64,000 nucleotides of DNA, from contig NW_023601104.1 of assembly GCF_014898055.3 (NCBI RefSeq), positions 87,093,106 to 87,157,105 of the forward strand. Direction: 5' to 3'. The position numbers were made by a program, and so were the translations under genes. The notes under the pieces were generated by a model. It searched no databases. It was not told where the DNA came from and saw only the letters and a program-made list of their open reading frames with translations. Positions 60,850 to 64,000 of the stretch are shown piece by piece; positions within the stretch are counted from its first letter, which is position 1, and each line of letters starts with the position of its first letter. The DNA comes from Talpa occidentalis (Eukaryota; Chordata; Mammalia; Eulipotyphla; Talpidae).

Positions 60850-61000
60850 TGTCCGCTTTGTTTTGTGACCCTCTAAATCTCCTTGCTCATTTCACTGCAG
60901 TGATGCAGCTTAATCACCTCCTACTTAGACTGTGAGCAACTTGAGGGTAAGAAGTATTTTTTATCCATTTTGGTATTTCTATTATTTGCTGTATTGGGAG
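60850..61000 (+). repeat. L2-like 3' end
   Basis: 'cttagactgtgagcaacttg', 'gagggtaagaagta' and 'tttggtatttctattat' follow the L2 3'-end order. Confidence 0.6.
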
Positions 61001-63159
61001 GTATCGTAAGTTTTGTGATTACTGTGTCAGAATAATTATGTTTGCTGAGATAAATTCTGCTTTATGATTTCTTCATCTTGAACCCTTGATATTTTTCTTG
61101 CACTCATCTAATGTCTGCATTCAGAAGGATTTGATTAATTCTGACCTGATGATAACTGTATAGATGAATTTACAACAAAGTAGTAGGTTTCATAGAGTTC
61201 TAACAAATTTACTAAAGTTATGTGATTTAGTTATCCCAAAGTATTATAACTCTTCTCATTTATTTACTACAGAAGTAGAGACAGAATGGTAATTTTTGTT
61301 ATTGTTTCTAAACTACCTTTGGGAAAGGGCCTCAGTATTTTGATACATTTCTGTTTGCTGTCATTAGGGACCTCCTAATAGCTTTCTATGCATTGTTTTT
61401 ATTTGTTCTAATAGTCAGAAAAAAACATGGAAGCTTATTAGTACAAAAACATTAGTTATCTAGTTTTGTGAGCTATTTACCAAAAAAAAAAAAAAAAACC
61501 CTTTATATTACGTCAGAGCAAAGAATGTTGATTATTTTTACTACATGGATATAGAATAGATTGCGAATAACTACATTTATGCATTCTTTGTACTTGTTGG
61601 TGAGATTGTTTTTATAATTAGGACAAAGTACCAGTGAACAGAGAATTAAGGTTAGTATGCATTCTTGTTAAGTCAAGTGAAACCAGTAAACATAGAATTG
61701 GAAGATAGTGGACCTCACAAAGAGAATTACTGATCATTTAGAAACATTTTTTTGTTGTTATAGGTGAAATTAACAGTTTATTTAATACTTGTTATAAGCA
61801 GCATAGGTTTTAGAGAGTCACACATTTTGGCAGAGGATAAATGTTTAACTATGAGTTTAAAGCAAGACACCGACAAGTCTATATTTTGTAAATTAGCTGG
61901 ATAAGACCTAGACATTGATAATCATATAGAAATTTGGTCTATTAAAGTCAAGCCAGAATATGTAAAACAACTAACAGAAAAAGACAAAGGAGATAAATAA
62001 ATGATTCATGCTTTTCACACAGAGATTAAAATATTTTTAATTCCTAGACTATTTTTATTACCTATGTCACCTGGAAATATCTATAGTGTATTCATATTTT
62101 TTAAAGACTAATAAGTCATCAGGTAATAGCAGGATTTCAGCAGTCAGATCAGATGTTATGTTCAAGCGGGAGTAGAATCTCATTTCTGGAAAAATTAAAT
62201 TCTTTTCTGCTTCTAACTAGTTAACTTCAAGCATATTAGGGTATTTTATTCAAGGAATAGAAGTGAGGACATTTTGGATTAAGCAGTGTAAATGTGTTTT
62301 CATATTTCTTGATAGATGATCTTTTATGTGAAAGTAGCATTTGAGTTTATTTCCTCTCACAGCAGGATTATAGATTATCCCCAGTGATTGTATCCTAGAA
62401 AGAAAGTGATGGAAAGTCTGGGTCTACTGTATACATGCTGTTCCATTTCATTTTAATTGAAATGGGGCTGTTGGGTCACCTGCGGGAATCTGTGCTTAAC
62501 TGATGGGCAGTTTTCATGAATTCAGCTGCTATGTAATTTTCCCTGGAGCATATATACATCTCTTAAAGAGTAACTGTCCATGTTGAAAATAGAGGGTAGG
62601 CAGCAATTGACAAACTGCCTTTTTTTAAACCAAGAAAATCTGAAAAATTTTTACTGTATAATTCTACTGTAAAACTCTAAGACATAGGAAAGATGTTTCC
62701 TAAAATGTTTTTGATCATCCAATATTTTTCTTGCTAAAGGTCTAAAACTATTTTTTGTTTGAATGCCAGTCTGATAACCTAATTACAGTCAAGGTTATAT
62801 GTCTTTCCTATATTGCAAGGAATATAATAATGTTATGTTTTTCTTTTACTCTATACATGTATATATACACATACATATATGTATATCTCGATATTTATCT
62901 TTTCATTGGATTCAGCCATACTTCTGCAAGTTATGCATTCATCAAGACTAGATTGTTACCTGAGGAAGAAGCCTTTTTCATTTAAATAAACTATGTGTTC
63001 TAGTTTTTCTATAGCTAAGACAATTTTTTGGCAAAGATTTTTTTGACTTAAATAACATTACTTCATTTCATTCTTTGTTGCATATTTTCATTTAAACTTA
63101 TATTCTTTGGATTAATACCACCTGATGTGGAGAATTATTTTCTAGCTTTTCATGTCTAG
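61001..63159. other. Stretch with no recognised feature
   Basis: About 2.2 kb of AT-rich intron with one A-run (61481-61498) and an irregular TATACA tract (62850-62890). Similar unlabelled stretches are 19651-20167, 26551-27239, 27436-28243, 39201-39913, 40199-41594, 42452-44064, 44163-45939 and 59469-60849. Confidence 0.4.
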
Positions 63160-64000
63160 AGATAAGGAACAGATAATCAACAGACAAGAAGCAGGCAAAT
63201 ATGCTCCACAAACACAAATACTCCAAATATGAAGACATGTTAAACTTTTTAAAAAGGCATAAAATAAAATCATTATTATCACTTTGTTCAACCTTATACT
63301 AGTATGAGCTGCAAATAAAATAGAAAATAGAAATATGTGTTATTAGATAGAAAAAGAGGATATAAACTTGCCATGATTTTTAGATTATATGATTGTGAAA
63401 AGAAAAAGAACCAATAGATAAATTTTTAGCATTGACAGAAGATACAAATAAATGTTGATACAGTATTCAGTACGTAATATCCATCAACACTTCTATATAT
63501 TAGCAAGGAACAATCAGAAAACATAGTATTAAAGATTCCATTTTCAAATGCTGCAAAATGGCAATATAATTTAGAATTTATAAAAAGAGTACGATATGTA
63601 AACATTATAAAAGTTTGCTGAAATACTTTACTAGATTAGTAAATGGTAAAATGTCTCTATGAATAGGAAATTTTTACCTCATAAGGATGTTTAGTCCTTT
63701 CCAGATTACTTATACATTTAATGCTATTAACGCTAATAAAAATTCCAAAGTCCTTTTTATGTAATTTGAAAAGCCGTTTTTAAAATCTTGAGGGGTGTAT
63801 AAATGAAAAAATGAAGACTACATAAATTCTGATGCAAACAAGGATGGGGTATTATGATAATAGATGTGAAGATTTATTATGAAACTTTTATAATCAGGAC
63901 TAGTTTGTTATTGGTTCAGGAGTAAAGTATATATTCCTGTTACTGGAATTGCTACTATATGCACACAAAGACATATGTTCTGTGTGTGTGTGTGTTTGTA
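63160..64000 (+). mobile_element. L1 remnant, ORF2 region, sense, cut by the window end
   Basis: 'tccatcaacacttctatat', 'aaagattccattttcaaatg', 'ctagattagtaaatggtaa' and 'aaattccaaagtcctttt' are ORF2 text in order, with many frame breaks. A short (TG)n lies at 63981-63994. Confidence 0.6.

Larger units (their letters stand above)
17078..64000 (+). other. CEP128: Intron of CEP128, 5' part (at least 46.9 kb, phase 1)
   Basis: It starts with GTGTGG at 17078. I looked for the expected next exon (a phase-1 start completing an Asp codon, then a Leu/Glu-rich coiled coil) and did not find it before the window ends. All large open frames in this span are explained by L1, SINE or simple repeats. An exon could be missed by eye, so the claim that none is present is tentative. 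Confidence 0.6.

Overview
This window is nuclear DNA from a placental mammal. It is AT-rich, almost free of coding sequence, and filled with interspersed repeats of the mammalian set: MIR, L2, MER5-like and MER1-like hAT remnants, and L1 of several ages. The most telling element is an abundant tRNA-derived SINE, present in 18 copies. Each copy has tRNA-like A and B boxes, a body that reads (on its sense strand) through GCTCCCCTCAGCAGTGTA, and an A-rich TAAATAAATAAA tail. It is not Alu, B1/B2, Bov-tA, CAN, ERE or VES as I know them. My best guess is a laurasiatherian, possibly a rhinolophoid bat (a Rhin-type SINE), but that is inference from memory.

The only real gene I can support is on the + strand. 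Two short exons, 2669-2728 (20 codons, phase 0 at both ends) and 16885-17077 (64 codons plus one base), join in frame into a charged coiled-coil segment. I recognise it as part of the C-terminal region of the centrosomal/mother-centriole protein CEP128. The rest of the window is intron: the tail of an upstream intron (1-2668), a 14.2 kb intron (2729-16884) and at least 46.9 kb of a following intron (17078-64000). I see no promoter, CpG island, polyadenylation site of the host gene or RNA gene.

Layout: 1-2.7 kb holds two antisense SINEs and the first exon. 2.7-16.9 kb is an intron with three SINEs, a long antisense L1 interrupted by an LTR-like element, further old LTR-like sequence and ancient repeats. 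17-25 kb contains an antisense L1 broken by SINEs, older SINEs and microsatellites. 25.5-26.5 kb is a young L1 with an inverted 5' part (twin-priming structure), bounded by a 13-bp target duplication. 26.5-36.6 kb is sparse, with L1 3' tails, an LTR-like element and a repeat pair. 36.6-40.2 kb contains a MER1-like transposon split by a SINE, another SINE, L2 and a 0.27 kb TA-rich satellite. 41.6-52.5 kb is rich in sense-strand L1 remnants and carries a 3'-truncated 'half' SINE and two SINEs inserted at the same target. 52.5-64 kb is mostly unique or very old sequence with two short tandem repeats, two SINEs, and a degraded L1 running off the end.

No previously undescribed biological system is evident. 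The points most worth a second look are retrotransposition structures: the twin-primed L1, the tandem SINE insertion at one target, the half-SINE with its own poly(A) and target duplication, and a shared 3' extension marking a SINE source lineage. The open frame that runs out of the second exon into the intron is also worth checking.
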